Shown here: positions 1 through 12,522 of the stretch, one piece after another
Layout of the letters: the number at the start of each line of letters is the position of its first letter
Numbering within the stretch: position 1 is the stretch's first letter
NCBI GenBank assembly: GCA_963969395.1
Contig: OZ017801.1
Span: 9,863,611-9,927,610, forward strand
Direction of reading: 5' to 3'
Length of the DNA stretch: 64,000 bases
From: Pseudoscleropodium purum
Taxonomy: Eukaryota > Streptophyta > Bryopsida > Hypnales > Brachytheciaceae
Position numbers and translations under genes: made by a program
The notes under the pieces: model-generated
Databases searched by the model: none
What the model was told of the DNA's origin: nothing
The model's input: the letters and a program-made list of their open reading frames with translations, nothing else

Positions 1-360
1 TTGTAGTAGAGGAATTGACTTTAAATTGGCTCACGTTTCATTAGAAAGCGTTTGACCCAGATCGTCAACTTCGTATGTTCAAAACATTGGAGCTTTTGAA
101 ACCTATGTCTATACCAGCGTAAGTCCTGGAGTTTGGGGCGGTTGAACATCGTAATTTTGGCTTTCCAACTAGCGCCAATGTAATGAAATTGACGCCCAAG
201 TTCGTTGATCCATTCAAGATCAACATCATTTTAGTTAAAATAGCGAAATTTCATGACTTTTAGCACTTCCAGCCTTCCAGGGCGTGAGGACTAAAACACA
301 GTTCTACACCAGTCCTATTTTTAGGTCTATGTGCAGATGAATGTCCCAGTTTTGGGACAG

Positions 361-390
361 AATTTCCCAGAATTTCCCAGAATTTCCCAA
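361..390. repeat. Three tandem copies of a 10-bp unit
   Basis: The unit AATTTCCCAG is repeated three times without spacer; the last copy ends in A instead of G. A small local duplication with no evident function. Confidence 0.85.
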
Positions 391-426
391 GTTTAACTAA
401 ATTGATGACAACCTAAATTACAATGC

Positions 427-481
427 GACGATTATCTAATTAAAATCTAATAATCTATCGAAATTGACGATTATCTAATTA
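427..481. repeat. 16-bp direct repeat, 39-bp offset
   Basis: GACGATTATCTAATTA occurs identically at 427-442 and 466-481, separated by AT-rich sequence. It is probably a local duplication, with no reading frame attached. Confidence 0.8.
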
Positions 482-511
482 GAATTGCAGGACAGTTCGC
501 ATGTAACTTAC

Positions 512-1966
512 CTGAATTGCTCGGGCTTTGATGGCATGCAGGGCTCGGCAAGTTTCTGGCGGTCACCATAAGTCCACAAAACGAGGCGGTCAATCCAGTT
601 GGCCACACTTTTCTTCGTCTCGAACAGTCGTCCATAGCCCACAGTCTTCCCAGGCTTCATGGCGTTCACTTCCTTCTCCTCTGCACTCATTGCAAAGAAC
701 TCTTTCGTTACCTTCAGGAACTCTGCCATCGAAGCTGGTGGCACTCCGTGATTGATAACCTGCAATTCCTCATAGAAACACCCACCTGTGAGGTCTACTT
801 GAAACAGCATGAGTGGACAGTCACTACAATTGGCTGGGGAGAGCAACTGAAAACAACACTCGGAACAACATACTGGCCAAATAATGTCATTAAATATCGT
901 CAATTTCGTTAGAGTGGTATCATTCTGGGAGCCAAAAATTGTGACCTTCATCTGCACAAAAATTTATGTTTCAGGCCTCGCGCCTTAAAATGAGCCGAAG
1001 TTGTGAAATTACGCCAATTTAACGAAATGGATGTTAAAATTGTATGATTGTCACAGACCCTCGAGACACACTTCCCTAGGGGAGCAAGCCTGCAGCTAAA
1101 TCGCAGGGTAATCATACAATTTAGTTGCTGGTTACCACAGGGTAATATGATTCTCCCGGTGTCTCCACAGTCCTTATGTATTCGTCTGTACAGTACATTA
1201 AACCGCATGAATGCACTGGAACAACATTCCATTATAACATCACTAAAACTGTGTCATTGTAATCGCCTTCTCCCACCTGCGTCAACAACTCGCCATACTA
1301 ATTCTAATTCCCATGCTCATTTTAAATTACCACGCTGACATGAATTGTTCAGTGTAAGGACTCTAATTCACAAGCTGGAACGGAGTTGTGCAGCAAGATG
1401 TCAAGCAGGCGAATAGGGAAAATCATTTGCACATTCAAAGTTTCAATGCTGGCAACATTGCAATCCGGGAACCAGAGAAAACAAGCAGCTACGGAGACTC
1501 TGCCCCTGTAGCATTAGAAACGAAACAACTCGTAAGGAACAGTGACTCTCGTTTCACTTCTTCAAATGTTCTTTAAAGTGTCTTGGTTTTCAAGTCAGGT
1601 ACTTCTGAAACTTCCTCACAACTGGTAGCTTCTGTCGATGCAAAGTCTCCTCCCCTTCGATCCAGAGCCAATCAATCCACATGACAGTACCTGAAAGAAG
1701 CCCCATTCTTCACAAGCCACAGCCATCTGGGCCAGGACCTCATCCCTCCGTTCGCTACCGTCCAGCAGCGACATATCAATGACAGGAATCTGGGAGTTTT
1801 CTATCGAGGGTCCAGCTCTCTGGTCCTCAGGCTGGATAAACCTCGCCGGCACTTCTTTAATCCCTGCTTCCACCAACGGTTGCACCATCGCCATGGGCGC
1901 TTCCCTCGCGCTCGCCTTGAAGGATTCTAGCTCCGGAGGAGCGTTTACCATAGCTACCAGTGGCAT
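512..1966 (-). CDS. 2-oxoglutarate/Fe(II)-dependent dioxygenase, 5' part only
   Basis: Plant 2OG oxygenases of this class hydroxylate or desaturate small molecules such as flavonoids, hormones or alkaloids in the cytosol, using Fe(II), 2-oxoglutarate and O2. Exon 1 (1966 to 1691, 92 codons) starts at the first ATG after an in-frame stop and holds the N-terminal DIOX_N signature: IPVIDMSLLDG, then ACEEWGFFQ at the splice. Exon 2 (759 to 512) continues with VINHGVP and ends near WTYGDR and MPSKPEQFR, typical of the flavanone 3-hydroxylase/flavonol synthase/DMR6-like group. The 931-bp intron has a GT donor after codon 92 and a TGCAG acceptor, phase 0. The next donor (GTAAGT) follows at 511. The HxD...H iron triad and the RxS 2-oxoglutarate motif are not in the window, so the gene is partial and its substrate cannot be inferred. 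Confidence 0.85.
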
Positions 1967-2015
1967 GGCTCTCAACGTAACTCTTCACTGGCACCAGCGT
2001 GCAGAGGGAGAGCTT

Positions 2016-2023
2016 AATTTATA
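2016..2023 (-). promoter_or_regulatory. Possible TATA box of the dioxygenase gene
   Basis: TATAAATT on the minus strand lies about 50 bp upstream of the chosen ATG, which would give a very short leader. Position and sequence fit a plant TATA box, but similar strings are common in this AT-rich DNA. Confidence 0.35.
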
Positions 2024-3478
2024 GTTAGAAGTCTCTAAAATGTAACAAGACGTGATTAATGAAATTCCGTTCTCACCGACGGTAAACATAAGTAGAGGAT
2101 CTGAAACTTGGGCTGAAGCGGCATCTGAAACCTATGCTAGCTATTCCTATGGTCTTGAATGGACCAAACCTCCTCATCGATCCTATGAACAATGATAGAG
2201 CCTCGATCATGCTCAGAAACACCAGAAACAATTCAAGCTCAGGTTGAATCTTGTACCACTCAAAATCTTTGACTAGCAGCGAAAACAAGGCTTTGTCGAT
2301 GTCGAGTCGACAGGGAAATAATTAATTAGTCCAGGATTAGTTGCATCAAAACTCGAAGACTTGCAGAAATTGATTCTAAAGCGCAGACACTTCGGCAGCT
2401 GGGCTTGCAGCACTACACTGCAGATCTGTTCTCAATGATAGACCGGGTAAATCCGATACAACGCTTCACCCCGGCTCTTCACTCCTCGACTAGCCAACAA
2501 CAACAACAAAAAATTCACAAAACGCTTCAGTACGTTCTCCAATTCAATCTCTCCATCAGTTGTATATACTCTTGAATTCAAGCGCCAGAACCATTCGACT
2601 CGTGACTGGCTGACTCGACAACACACGGGGGCAGGCACTCGAGGTATGATACTGCACGCTGAAGCTGTCACATTATTCTTGGCAGGGGCCAACCTTGATC
2701 TCTTTCAAGTGGCGTGACAGGGAGGAATTGATGAATTGGTCAAGCGACGCAGCGCTGGCTGCAAGTAGGCCGGGAAATAAGTTCGGGAACAAGTGGACGT
2801 TCGCTGGAATATATTGAGAGGTGGGTGCGTGGAATGTTTTTTTAGTATATTAAATAATCAGGTAGCTCTTTTCTCTGCTGCCTGCGTCTTCAATTTATTA
2901 CCAAAGGGAACAAATTGACTGGTTCCGGCATGTTCAGGTGCAGCGTCGATCCGTCCTCCAGAAAGTAACTTACCAATGTATCGATCCAGCCAAATGGAGT
3001 TGAGTTCCAGACACAGGTACCGCGGTCCTAATTAGATTTAGCTAGCTAGCCCATCTTAGTTGTACTCCGGTCAGTTGAGTATTTCATAACTGTAAATATT
3101 AGCTAGTAATGTGTGTGAGCTTCTATCGGTGAGAAATAGTGGCTTGTCAAGTTCAGTTTTTCTAAAGAAATTAACGTATCACCTCAGGATCACACGTGCA
3201 AAACAGTAGAGAGTTAATTTATGTCCCTGCATAACAATTCACCCAGACCTAACTTAATGACAAGAGTTTCCATGGAGCGGAAAGCGAAGAAATTAACCAC
3301 AGCCCTGTGACGTTGAAGATTAACAGTTGGATTGTCCGACCAATACACTGTTTACTGATGTACAGTTGGGGTATTGACTGCGTCGAATCTCAGCTGGTGG
3401 CGCTTTTCCCGAACATCTTCGAGGAATCGTCGAGCACATTTTCCAGGAACTTGAGAAAGGAATTTGAAAAGGAACTGA
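2024..3478. other. Intergenic stretch, nothing recognised
   Basis: About 1.45 kb of mixed composition upstream of the dioxygenase gene. Open frames on both strands are short and mutually overlapping, without motifs. The part next to the dioxygenase presumably includes its promoter. Confidence 0.5.
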
Positions 3479-3775
3479 GGGTCACTTCACTCTGTGGCAG
3501 AAGGGGAAGAGGCCGTGGGTTTCTACCAATCACATTTCAAGAAAACAAAGAGTTTAGCCTCTCAAACATTCACACTAGAAGGCACAACCCACAGGCCGTC
3601 ACCCTCCAGATTGCCTACATGATACACAAAGTGACAGACTCTTGAGACCCAAATTATGGTCGAGAGGCTATCAAATTTGCCTATGTGTTATCCATTTCTT
3701 TAGACTCTCAACAAAGTTTGGCCACTCAATGCCATGGCTTCTTGACTTGGACGGTCAAAGTGTGAAGTGATCGCC
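3479..3775 (-). mobile_element. Short Harbinger/Tourist-like MITE copy
   Basis: The termini form an inverted repeat: GGGTCACTTCAC at the left and the complement of GATCACTTCACAC at the right. The interior aligns by eye, in reverse orientation, with the element at 13951-14656. Shared blocks include a string like CACTAGAAGGCACAAC, a CCGTCACCCTCCA-type block and the ACAAAGTTTGGCCA block. This copy is about 300 bp against 706 bp, so it is an internally deleted relative. No clean target-site duplication remains. It has no coding capacity. Confidence 0.6.
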
Positions 3776-4025
3776 AGTTACAAAAAAGTTAACCCCTATT
3801 TAAGTATCCAAGGCTTTCTGAAGTGTATTTTTCTTGTACAAAAAGAACTAGGCTTATAGTTATTTCTAATGGAGCAAATTTTTCCCTTTTTAAATCTAAA
3901 CATATAGATGTTTAAAGAGAGGTCTTGCTTATTAGAGTACAAACCAATTTTGAGTGTAAAATTGCATAAAAGTAGTGAGATTATAACGAGAAAAATATAC
4001 ATATTTTCTTTTGTACATTACGCTT

Positions 4026-5040
4026 TATGGCGAATTCCATTAAAATGGCAGTATTCCAAATGCCATTTTCACATCTTGACATCTAGGACAAGTATACATT
4101 GCTAATATCTAGATCATTTTTAGATTTTAGAAATCTAGAATTGGCATAGATATTAGACCAAACAATCTAAACATCTATGACTAATATAGATTTTAGATAT
4201 CTAGGATGTAGGTAGATTTCAAAAATCTAGTACAGTTATAGATTCTAGTATTAAAAAAACACTTCAGATAGCACAGTTTGAATTGCTAAAATCGCCAATT
4301 TAATAGAATGGCGCCATTTTAATGAAATTTCCCTTTTTTACGCTTTACACTTTATACTTTCAAAAATAACAATGACTTGATTTTTAAACTAAAAAATTTC
4401 AAGAAATAAAGTATGATAAAAACTCGTTTATATATTATAATATAATTGAGTTTTTCAGCCCCTAAAGTTCCTTCATATTTAGAGGCTCAAAATTACTTCA
4501 AAATACTTGTACCCAAGGCTAAAATCTTCATCTATATTTAATTTTCAACATATCCAATCATACGATCATGTGGTTAATTTCATCATTTTCATGAAGTACA
4601 TCTTTCTAAAATTTTAGAATGAATACTCTAATCGAGTGCAAGTTCAGTATACCTAAACTTCAAAATGTAGGCTTCTCTAGCCCTTTCTAAAGGTGAAGTT
4701 TTGTCTTTCAACACTTATAGAAAAAAACATAGGGCAAATTTCGTTAAAATGGTGATATTCCATTAATTTGACACTTTTGGCAATTCAGACTGTGTAATCT
4801 AAATCGTTTTTCTGTACTAGGATCTACACTAGTATTAGATTTTTGAAATCTACAACTCTCCTAGATATCTAAAATCTATACCAATACTAGATTTTTCAGA
4901 CTACTCGATCTAATATCTATGCCAGTCATAGATTTCTGAAATCTAAAAGTAACCTAGATGTTAGCAATGTATACTTGTCCTAGATGCCAAGATGTGAAAA
5001 TGGCATATAGAATACTGCCATTTTAACAAAATTCGCCATA
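4026..5040. mobile_element. Foldback element with about 308-bp inverted arms
   Basis: Positions 4026-4333 and the reverse complement of 4732-5040 align along their whole length, both starting TATGGCGAAT and both ending GAAATTT-CCC-like. They enclose a 398-bp AT-rich loop. The arms themselves are rich in short CTAGA/TCTAGAT palindromes. No protein is encoded. The structure fits a non-autonomous foldback-type MITE; a target-site duplication could not be assigned with confidence. Transcripts through it could form a long hairpin. Confidence 0.75.
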
Positions 5041-7500
5041 CATGTATGCCCTAGAATTTATGTATTTTAATCAATATAATGGAAAATGGGTTGAAATATA
5101 TGAAAAAAATTTAACCAAATAAACTCTTATATCCATCTTTATAAAAATTATTAAGAGAAAGGTGGTACTAATCAATAACTTTTATATGAAATTGAGAATT
5201 CCTAAATAATTTCATTGGTGAGAATGTTCTTTTAAAAAATTGGTGACATGTAATTTTTTTTATTAGAAAATTTTTTAAATTGACTTCAAAGAACAAACTT
5301 TATTTGGTTATTCTACCTTCATAGCTTGCAAAATAAAACTCTTCATAACTTTCATCTCATTATTGAAATTGAATGGTTCAATTTTTTTTTAGTAAGTATT
5401 AATGTATACAATCCAATAAAGTTAATCAATCTTTTTTTCGTATATATTTTTAGCTACCTAGTTTGACATTGAAATTGAAAAAAAATTTCTAACTTTTGTA
5501 ATTTTTATTGAAATAATACAAAACAAAGCTTCATATGTAGATTAGGATGATTTGCATCTATCTTAAAAAGTTGAATGATGCAAAACATTTCAAATAATAA
5601 AGTCAAGAGAACAAGCTTAAGTTTTAAAAAAAACCTAAAGTGGGCTCTTTAGTCCTTCAGGGGCTAATAAACAATTATATGAGAAAAATAGTGGTAATAG
5701 GAGTGGTGGTTTGAATTAAGCTATACGTAAAGGTGTTTATGGTGAAATTAACAAATAATTATTTGAATTTTAAAAATAAAATCTTTCATTACAATTTGAA
5801 CCTTGATAAAAAGAATTCAAATTAAGTGGATTTTTTTAGTTTTATTTTCAATTTTTGTTGATTGTTTTTGAAATAGTCTTTTAGTTTGTCATTTTAAGTC
5901 TTAAAATGTATTTGTACAAGTGTCACATTTATTATTTGGATCATGGATATATGTGTCAATATTCCTAATTACATATGAAAATATAGGTTATAAATTTTTT
6001 TCCTTCTACAAAGAAACTATCATTGATTTATTCTTTTATTATTAAATAGACTAAAAATATTAATTTAAATAGTTTAACAAAATACTGGATTCAACTTCAA
6101 TAAGGGATAGAATTCATTTTTATTTGTTTCTATATAATAATCCTTGCCAAACTTGAAGTTAATTCTTACTTGTCAAACTTGAATGTAGATAGTAAGGACT
6201 TTTAAAAAATGCTACACAATGCAATGGATGCAATTTTTCTATTGTATACTATTTTTATGGTTATATACAAAAATGTTATGCATATTCTATAAAAATTGAC
6301 TATGTGTATCAATTCAACAAAAAATGATTATTAGGACAATTTCTAAAAAGGTTGTGATTTTAAATTTTCTGTTATAATTTTAAATTTTATAAATTTCATT
6401 AGTAGAATTTCAATTGTTATTTACATTTACAATAATTGCAATAGTTCTTCAACTTTTAACTTAAGAAATAAATATATAAAAATTGTCTTCTAATCTATCA
6501 AATTTTATTATTGACCATACCTTACTTGGCTATGTGGGGCTTCAAAAAATAATTTTAGAAAGAGACGTTGACAATTAAGGAATTTCAAAAACTTAAAAAT
6601 TGTATGGAAAAAATAAGAATATCAAAAAATATTCCTATTCTTAGCATTTGCCAAATTCGATTTTTTTACTTTAATTAAATATTTGGCATGAAATGCCAAC
6701 CCTACTAGCTAAGTACAATATCTATGTCAAATCTAATCAATACAAAAAATCAAGTAATCATGATTGGTTTATAATTTTTTTATAAGGCTTTAGATAAATA
6801 TCTTTATCAACAAATTTACAAATAAATCAAAAGTATGAACAATTATGCAATTTGAACATGTGGGACAAGTGGTTTGTAATGTAGTTTTTCTTTTCTTATC
6901 ACCAAAATCATTATTTCTTTACATCTTACATTACAATTTCCTACAATAAGAAATGGCTCAAACAATTCTTCATATAAAAATAGTTTGAATTTACTTGGTT
7001 TGAGAGGCCACTGTGCTAATAATGCCATTATATACAATAATTGTATTGTTTCATACAAAAATGTCTCAATTGTATGCATAAATATCATTGTTAGCAAAGT
7101 AGTTTCTTAAAGTGGAAATAGCTTATTGGTTTTAGTTTTGACATATTGAAATTTCACATGTATGGTAACAAAGATAATCCATTGATATTATTTAATCTTC
7201 CTTGTCATTACGTCATCATAGCGGCATGAAAAAATTTAAAAAACTTGAAATCACACTCAATAATGAAATACCTATGTCCACATATTTCATTTGAACCAGT
7301 TGCATTGATACTGTTTAACCACAAAGAACTTGCATTAGAACAATTAGAACGATTTGTTATTTTGAATAAAATGAAAAGTAAATAATGAAATATATTAATT
7401 AATAAAATTTAATGAAACATTTTATAGTATTATTGAATTACACTAATTTAATTACTGAATTCAACCTTGACGAGCAAATAAATAGTGTCACAAAACACAT

Positions 7501-7785
7501 ATTAGGAAAATTTCTGAGGGCTGTAGAAGGCTGCAAGAATTTGATTTTTGGCACCCTTGTGGTACAATTACAGAAATTTCTTAAAAAAAATTCTTGGAAT
7601 TAAAAAAAAAATGTAGTCATTCTGATGTGGCGCTGACATGTCACCAGTAATGCCACATCATATTTCAAAAAGAAAATAAATAAATAATTTATTATTTTAT
7701 TTTTATTATTTTATTATTTTTTCCATATTTGCACTGTAGCAGTGCAAAACTGGCAGCCCTCTGCAAGCGTTAGAATTTTCCTAAT
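7501..7785. mobile_element. Candidate small MITE
   Basis: The two ends are inverted: ATTAGGAAAATT at 7501 and its complement ending at 7785, followed inward on both sides by a GAGGGCTG block and a CTGCAAG-like block. The interior holds another hairpin, TGATGTGGC at 7623-7631 against GCCACATCA at 7652-7660, with the palindrome GACATGTC between them. Only one copy is seen here, so mobility is an inference. Confidence 0.35.
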
Positions 7786-8961
7786 GCTAATGATCAAGAA
7801 TACCATATGTGCAAAATATTTTTCCATAAAAGATTACAACCCTCATTTGTTAGTGGTACAAATATGGGTGCTCACCACACGTGCAAAAGGTAACCTTTGT
7901 TTTGGAATTTTGTAGACTTTTAATCTTAGAAAGATGTTCCGAACATTAAGTGTCCAATGGATGCCATAAAATCTTTCAATGTAACACAAAATTGTAGATG
8001 CTCATTCTCAAAAATTTGTTTGAGAAAGGAGAGGTCTTGCACAATAGTTTGACACTAGAGGATTTTGGGGGTCCAAGAGGGCCACTTCAAGCAAGTGCGT
8101 CACAAACTTCCTCTCTTTGTAGTTCTGGGGAATGGCCGTTCCCGACAAAAAAAAATTAATTTTAAAATGAAAAAAAAAATGAAAAAATATTTGATTTGAT
8201 TTTTTGGAAAAAAATAATTTTTTTCGGACGTGACAGCCGTTGTACCATGTCATCGAGCTGCCACGGTCCCCTATGGAGTTGTTCCTACAATTTGGGAACC
8301 GACAGCCCTCCCGGGATGAAAAACTCCTCTATTGCCTTGAATGAGTATTCCTCTTGAAATTTTTTTAAGCAAATGATTCACATGGTATCCAAAAGGATAA
8401 TTGTCATTGTAACTAGTCCATCCTTCTAGGGTTAGGATCCCATGCACACAACACACGATGCACATGGAGAGTAGGCACCCACTAAAAGATTGTCTTGTAT
8501 TTACAAAATATTTATACCAAGTTCAATGTTCAAATGACCTATTGGTAATTATGTGTGATGACACTTAATATAATTAAGCTTACAAGATGAACTGCTGCTG
8601 TTTCCATAACCTTTCATTGCAGGGGCAGGAAGTCCACATCCAATCTGCATTTAATACACAAAATTTGTCATTTTTGCAATCCCTTGCTATTGATTCATCA
8701 AATGTTTTTTTTTCGTTCTTTTTCCCATTTTCTTTTCCCCCACACTTGTTTTTTTCTCATCAATCAATGAAAGATCAAACTTTAAACTAATTATTTAAAT
8801 TAATACATCAATTAAAAGTAGGAATTTTCAATTTAATGAATATTTGGTTTACTTCTAGCTATCCACTCAAAAGAGACCCCACTTGGGACAAGCTTACATG
8901 TATGAATGGCTACGCAAACTTTACAAGGCATGCTACAAGTCCAAGTAAAGTAATTGCACTT

Positions 8962-9330
8962 TCATGTGGACTTTGTGGATGGGGACTTGAGTGGGATACG
9001 ATAAGAATTCCACACATACTGGTTCCCCTCAAGATTGATCAATCTCAGCCAATGGGGTTGTCCACCAATATTGATGAAACATGAACTCCTACTTTTTTCA
9101 CTTACTGATGACCAGCATGACAATCCGTGGAGCCAATTCTGTCTTATTACTTCAATTAGCACAGAGCTGCCCACCAAGCTCACATGTAAGCCTGCATTCC
9201 CTACTAAGTTTTTAACGTAAGATCGATACTTACAATGATATGGTATTGCAACACACTGGTTGCAATTGTCTTCCCGGCTAGCGTCGCAACGTTTGTGAAT
9301 AGACATGGATATTTCTGTGCAAATTTCCAT
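8962..9330 (-). other. Unidentified open frame of 122 codons
   Basis: From the ATG at 9330 the frame stays open for 122 codons in a patch that is less AT-rich than its surroundings. This is longer than expected by chance in this region. The predicted protein has scattered Cys and Trp residues and no motif I recognise. The opposite strand is also partly open, so this may be no more than local composition or a fragment of an old gene. Confidence 0.2.
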
Positions 9331-9346
9331 AGACTCCAACAAATCC

Positions 9347-9385
9347 AAAATATTGCATTTGAAAATATTGCATTTGAAAATATTG
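9347..9385. repeat. 15-bp tandem repeat, 2.6 copies
   Basis: The unit AAAATATTGCATTTG is repeated at 9347-9361 and 9362-9376, then a partial third copy. A recent local slippage duplication. Confidence 0.85.
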
Positions 9386-9821
9386 TAAAGAGAGGAAAAC
9401 AAAAAATAAGAATTTACAACTCTAATTTCATGCTACAAATTTACCCGAAGAGCATTCAATGGATTTGTGGATTTTCACACCCTAAAATAGTCCATCAAAA
9501 TCCTTTTCTTTTTATTGCGCATAATTTGTGTTTCTTACTCAAAAAGGAATTGGGTTGAGGCAATTATGGCACATACCAATTATAGCAAATATTACATAAT
9601 TTTCTGGGTTATATTGTAAGCCGTAATACAGCTTTTGACTGACTTTTTGCAACAAGAATGTTGAACAATGGCTTTATCCCTTCTCAAAATTCCGACATTA
9701 ACCAGTGCAATTTTATTCCAAAAGTTGGCGGTCAACTCACAATATAATTTTGTTGGGAAAATTTTAAAATTTAAATAAAAAAAAGATGTCAGAGTCCACG
9801 ATCATTAAATCAATAGTCCAT

Positions 9822-9888
9822 GGGGGGTGGGGTGGGGGGTTGTTTCCATTTTGCCTCCAATGTTTGCCTCCAATATTTGCCTCCAATG
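9822..9888. repeat. G-run followed by a 13-bp triplicated unit
   Basis: A G6-T-G4-T-G6 run at 9822-9839 is followed by three consecutive copies of TTTGCCTCCAATG at 9850-9888; the middle copy ends in A. The G-run could fold into a G-quadruplex. No gene is adjacent. Confidence 0.75.
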
Positions 9889-10373
9889 TGAGATTATTGT
9901 ATTGAAGACCTCTTGCTATCAATTTCATTCATAATATGACTGAAAAGATTTTTTAATTTTTTTGCTTGATGGTTGAGGATAATATTACTTTTGATTTAAC
10001 AATCAATAGAAGAGTTGAATCATAACAAAGTAATGTATGATACAAAGTACACAATATGAGTTGAATAGTAGGATTATAGGATTGTGGGTTAGTGGTGGTA
10101 GTCTAGATAAGAGTGTAAAAATTCCTAACTTATTGTAATTTCCATGGTCAATGTTTTTCATTCAAAACATCAATTGGCTTATTGTTGATCCTCTTCTTAC
10201 TATTATAGAATGAACTTAAATACCATGGACGACCTTTCTAGGTTTATATATAGGGTCTTTTTGTCTCTAAAGTAAAAAGAACTAAAATTGTTGAATTAAG
10301 CAAATTAGTATAATTGGGGGCATTTAAGGAAAAAAAACATTTTTGTAGTATTAGCAATTGAAAATCATGAATT

Positions 10374-10397
10374 TATATATATATATATATATATATA
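10374..10397. repeat. (TA)12 microsatellite
   Basis: Twelve uninterrupted TA dinucleotides. Confidence 0.95.
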
Positions 10398-12124
10398 ATT
10401 TTTTTGGATAAGACATGTAATTATTATGAATTTTCAAATTTGAACCTCCCATCCTAAGCCACTAAAAAATGTCATATAATTTGCTCATGAAATTGAAATC
10501 TAAAGAATCGGTAGTCAACCAATTGTAATTAAGTATAAGAACAATTTATTTGTACTTTGGGGGACATTGTCAATAAAAGTTTGTAAGTTAGGAACATGTA
10601 CATGTAGATGATTTTGCCGGATTATTCGCTTTAAGTGAGTGATGGTGGGGTGTGCTTATGTGTAGACATTGAATTCCTTGTGAAGCTTTAGTCAGGGAGA
10701 AAAATTTGTGAAAAATGCACAAATGTTTTATTTATAAGATTTCAAAAATTTTAATTTACATTTGAAACTATGAAGTAGCTATTGAACTATAAAAAGAGGG
10801 TGAAGTTAAAAAATAGATGATAGATGACTTTCAAGATTATTTTAGAAATAAAAAATGTTCTTATTGGTCCAAAATTTAGATCATTTTTGGCATACCTTAG
10901 TAATGGAACTTGTCCTTTCAAGAGTTAATACAAAGTTAACAACACTTACTTATATTTGTGGTAGGTTTTTACATCTATCTATATGGATAGAAAGAAAAAA
11001 TTCACAATCTTGGAGATGGCTCTTTAACCACATATACCTCTACCCATCATAGGGTATTATTGTTGTTGATGCAAACAACATTATATTAATAAAGTCAATT
11101 AAAGTCATAAATAGTGAAACCATAATTCTTTTGTCTTTTATATATCTTTTCAAGCTCTACAAGTTTAAAGCCTCATCATTTTTTTGAGTTGTATAGGTTT
11201 GAATTCTGTTACATTCATTTAGTACGAGATGGGTTGCCAACGGTCTTCCATAATTTCTCCTAATGACTTCCATGGATTGTTTCCAAATACTATTTTTTTA
11301 TAATTATAAATACTTGAAATTTCAACATCTTCGGTTAAAACTCTTCAATTAGTTGTCATTAAGTAGTGTAGAAATAGCAAGGCATCAATTCATTTATAAA
11401 TTATTTTTTTACTTTTTGAATTGATTGAATGAGGTCTTGATTTCTCTTTATGCTACCTCAAAAGTTTATTAAAATAGTTCAAGAGTTTGAACAATAGGAG
11501 ATCCATTACAAAAGTTGCATAGACTATAGATAAATGTGGTCTAATTAGTATAAACATTTGGATGAGACTATATTGAATTTATGTGAAACCCAATAAAATG
11601 GATGAATTTTTCAAGATGAAAGTTGGCTAAAAATTGCACTCGTTGAGATAGTTAAAAAATGGTGTAGTTTACATTATGTTGATTTTTTCGTAAACATTAA
11701 CTATTATCTTATTAACGTGCTACTTGTCTTCATATAATTCCAAAATTAAATCAAATCAATGTTATTCTTGAGCCACACACTATTTGAATAAACTTGATTA
11801 GTAATTCCAATTTAGAATTTAGGAATGAAGAATTTTCAAAATTTCAAAATCTTAAAACCTAAAAACGTGTAAATTATGAATTTGTTAATGTTGATGTATA
11901 CATGTGTTAAGCCCTAAGGATTTAACAAGAAGAAGAATCTAGACAAGAGATCTTCGCTTTTACAAGTATTCCATTTCTTTCCATTGCAATATGAACTAAA
12001 TTACAATTAATCAAAAAAATTATGAAGTATCAAATGATCATGCAAGTCACATCAATGAAAAATAGATAAAATTGCTTTTTCAAAATATACACGCACTATA
12101 TAAAATGCAATAACCACATCTTTT

Positions 12125-12163
12125 GAGCTCATTGTCATTGTGACAAATTGTCACAATGAGCTC
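12125..12163. repeat. Hairpin with GAGCTCATTG arms
   Basis: GAGCTCATTG on the left pairs with CAATGAGCTC on the right, and an inner GTGACAA/TTGTCAC pair continues the stem. The left arm carries six extra bases, apparently a duplicated TCATTG. No adjacent gene is seen. Confidence 0.7.
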
Positions 12164-12304
12164 TAAGAAAATCTAAACTGAATTTATTTCATTTAACTAA
12201 TCCCCATACTATAGTTCAAAAATATTAGTTAAAATCAATTGAAATAACATTTATTTTAGTAATCCCCCTCCTACTTGTAATTTTAGGTGCCAATTGCTTT
12301 GCCA

Positions 12305-12493
12305 TTCAATATGGGATATATCCAAAGGTTTGTATTTGTATCCCATACCAATCTAATACATATATCCGTATCTCATACAATATCAATATCCCGTACTAGT
12401 ATCAATATTGTATCCATATCGTGTACTAGTACTTGATCCTATATATGCATTTGTATCCATATCCTATACCAATACAATATCCCATATATGTAT
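12305..12493. repeat. Degenerate TATCC-type minisatellite
   Basis: About 190 bp built from irregular copies of a GTATCCCATACCAATA-like unit, with variants such as TATCCATATC, TATCCCGTAC and TATCTCATAC, many of them partly palindromic. Units are too diverged for an exact copy number. Confidence 0.6.
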
Positions 12494-12522
12494 CTTAAGT
12501 TTTTTTGGAGATCAACAACATT

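Larger units (their letters stand above)
1..511. other. Noncoding left edge, presumed dioxygenase intron
   Basis: No reading frame with recognisable protein similarity is visible on either strand. The stretch follows the donor site of dioxygenase exon 2 on the minus strand, so it is most simply the start of that gene's next intron; the exon with the iron-binding residues would lie beyond the edge or be lost. It contains two short direct-repeat arrays listed separately. Confidence 0.5.

Noticed and set aside
1039..1122. Short inverted pair ATTGTATGATT / AATCATACAAT in the dioxygenase intron
   Set aside because: Only 11 bases with a long spacer; could be chance in AT-rich intron sequence.
4457..5668. 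Possible TTAA-family element, from AGCCCCTAAAGTTCC at the left to CCTTCAGGGGCTAA at the right
   Set aside because: The ends match only about 12 bases, the span overlaps the loop of the well-supported foldback element, and the interior does not align with either TTAA family.
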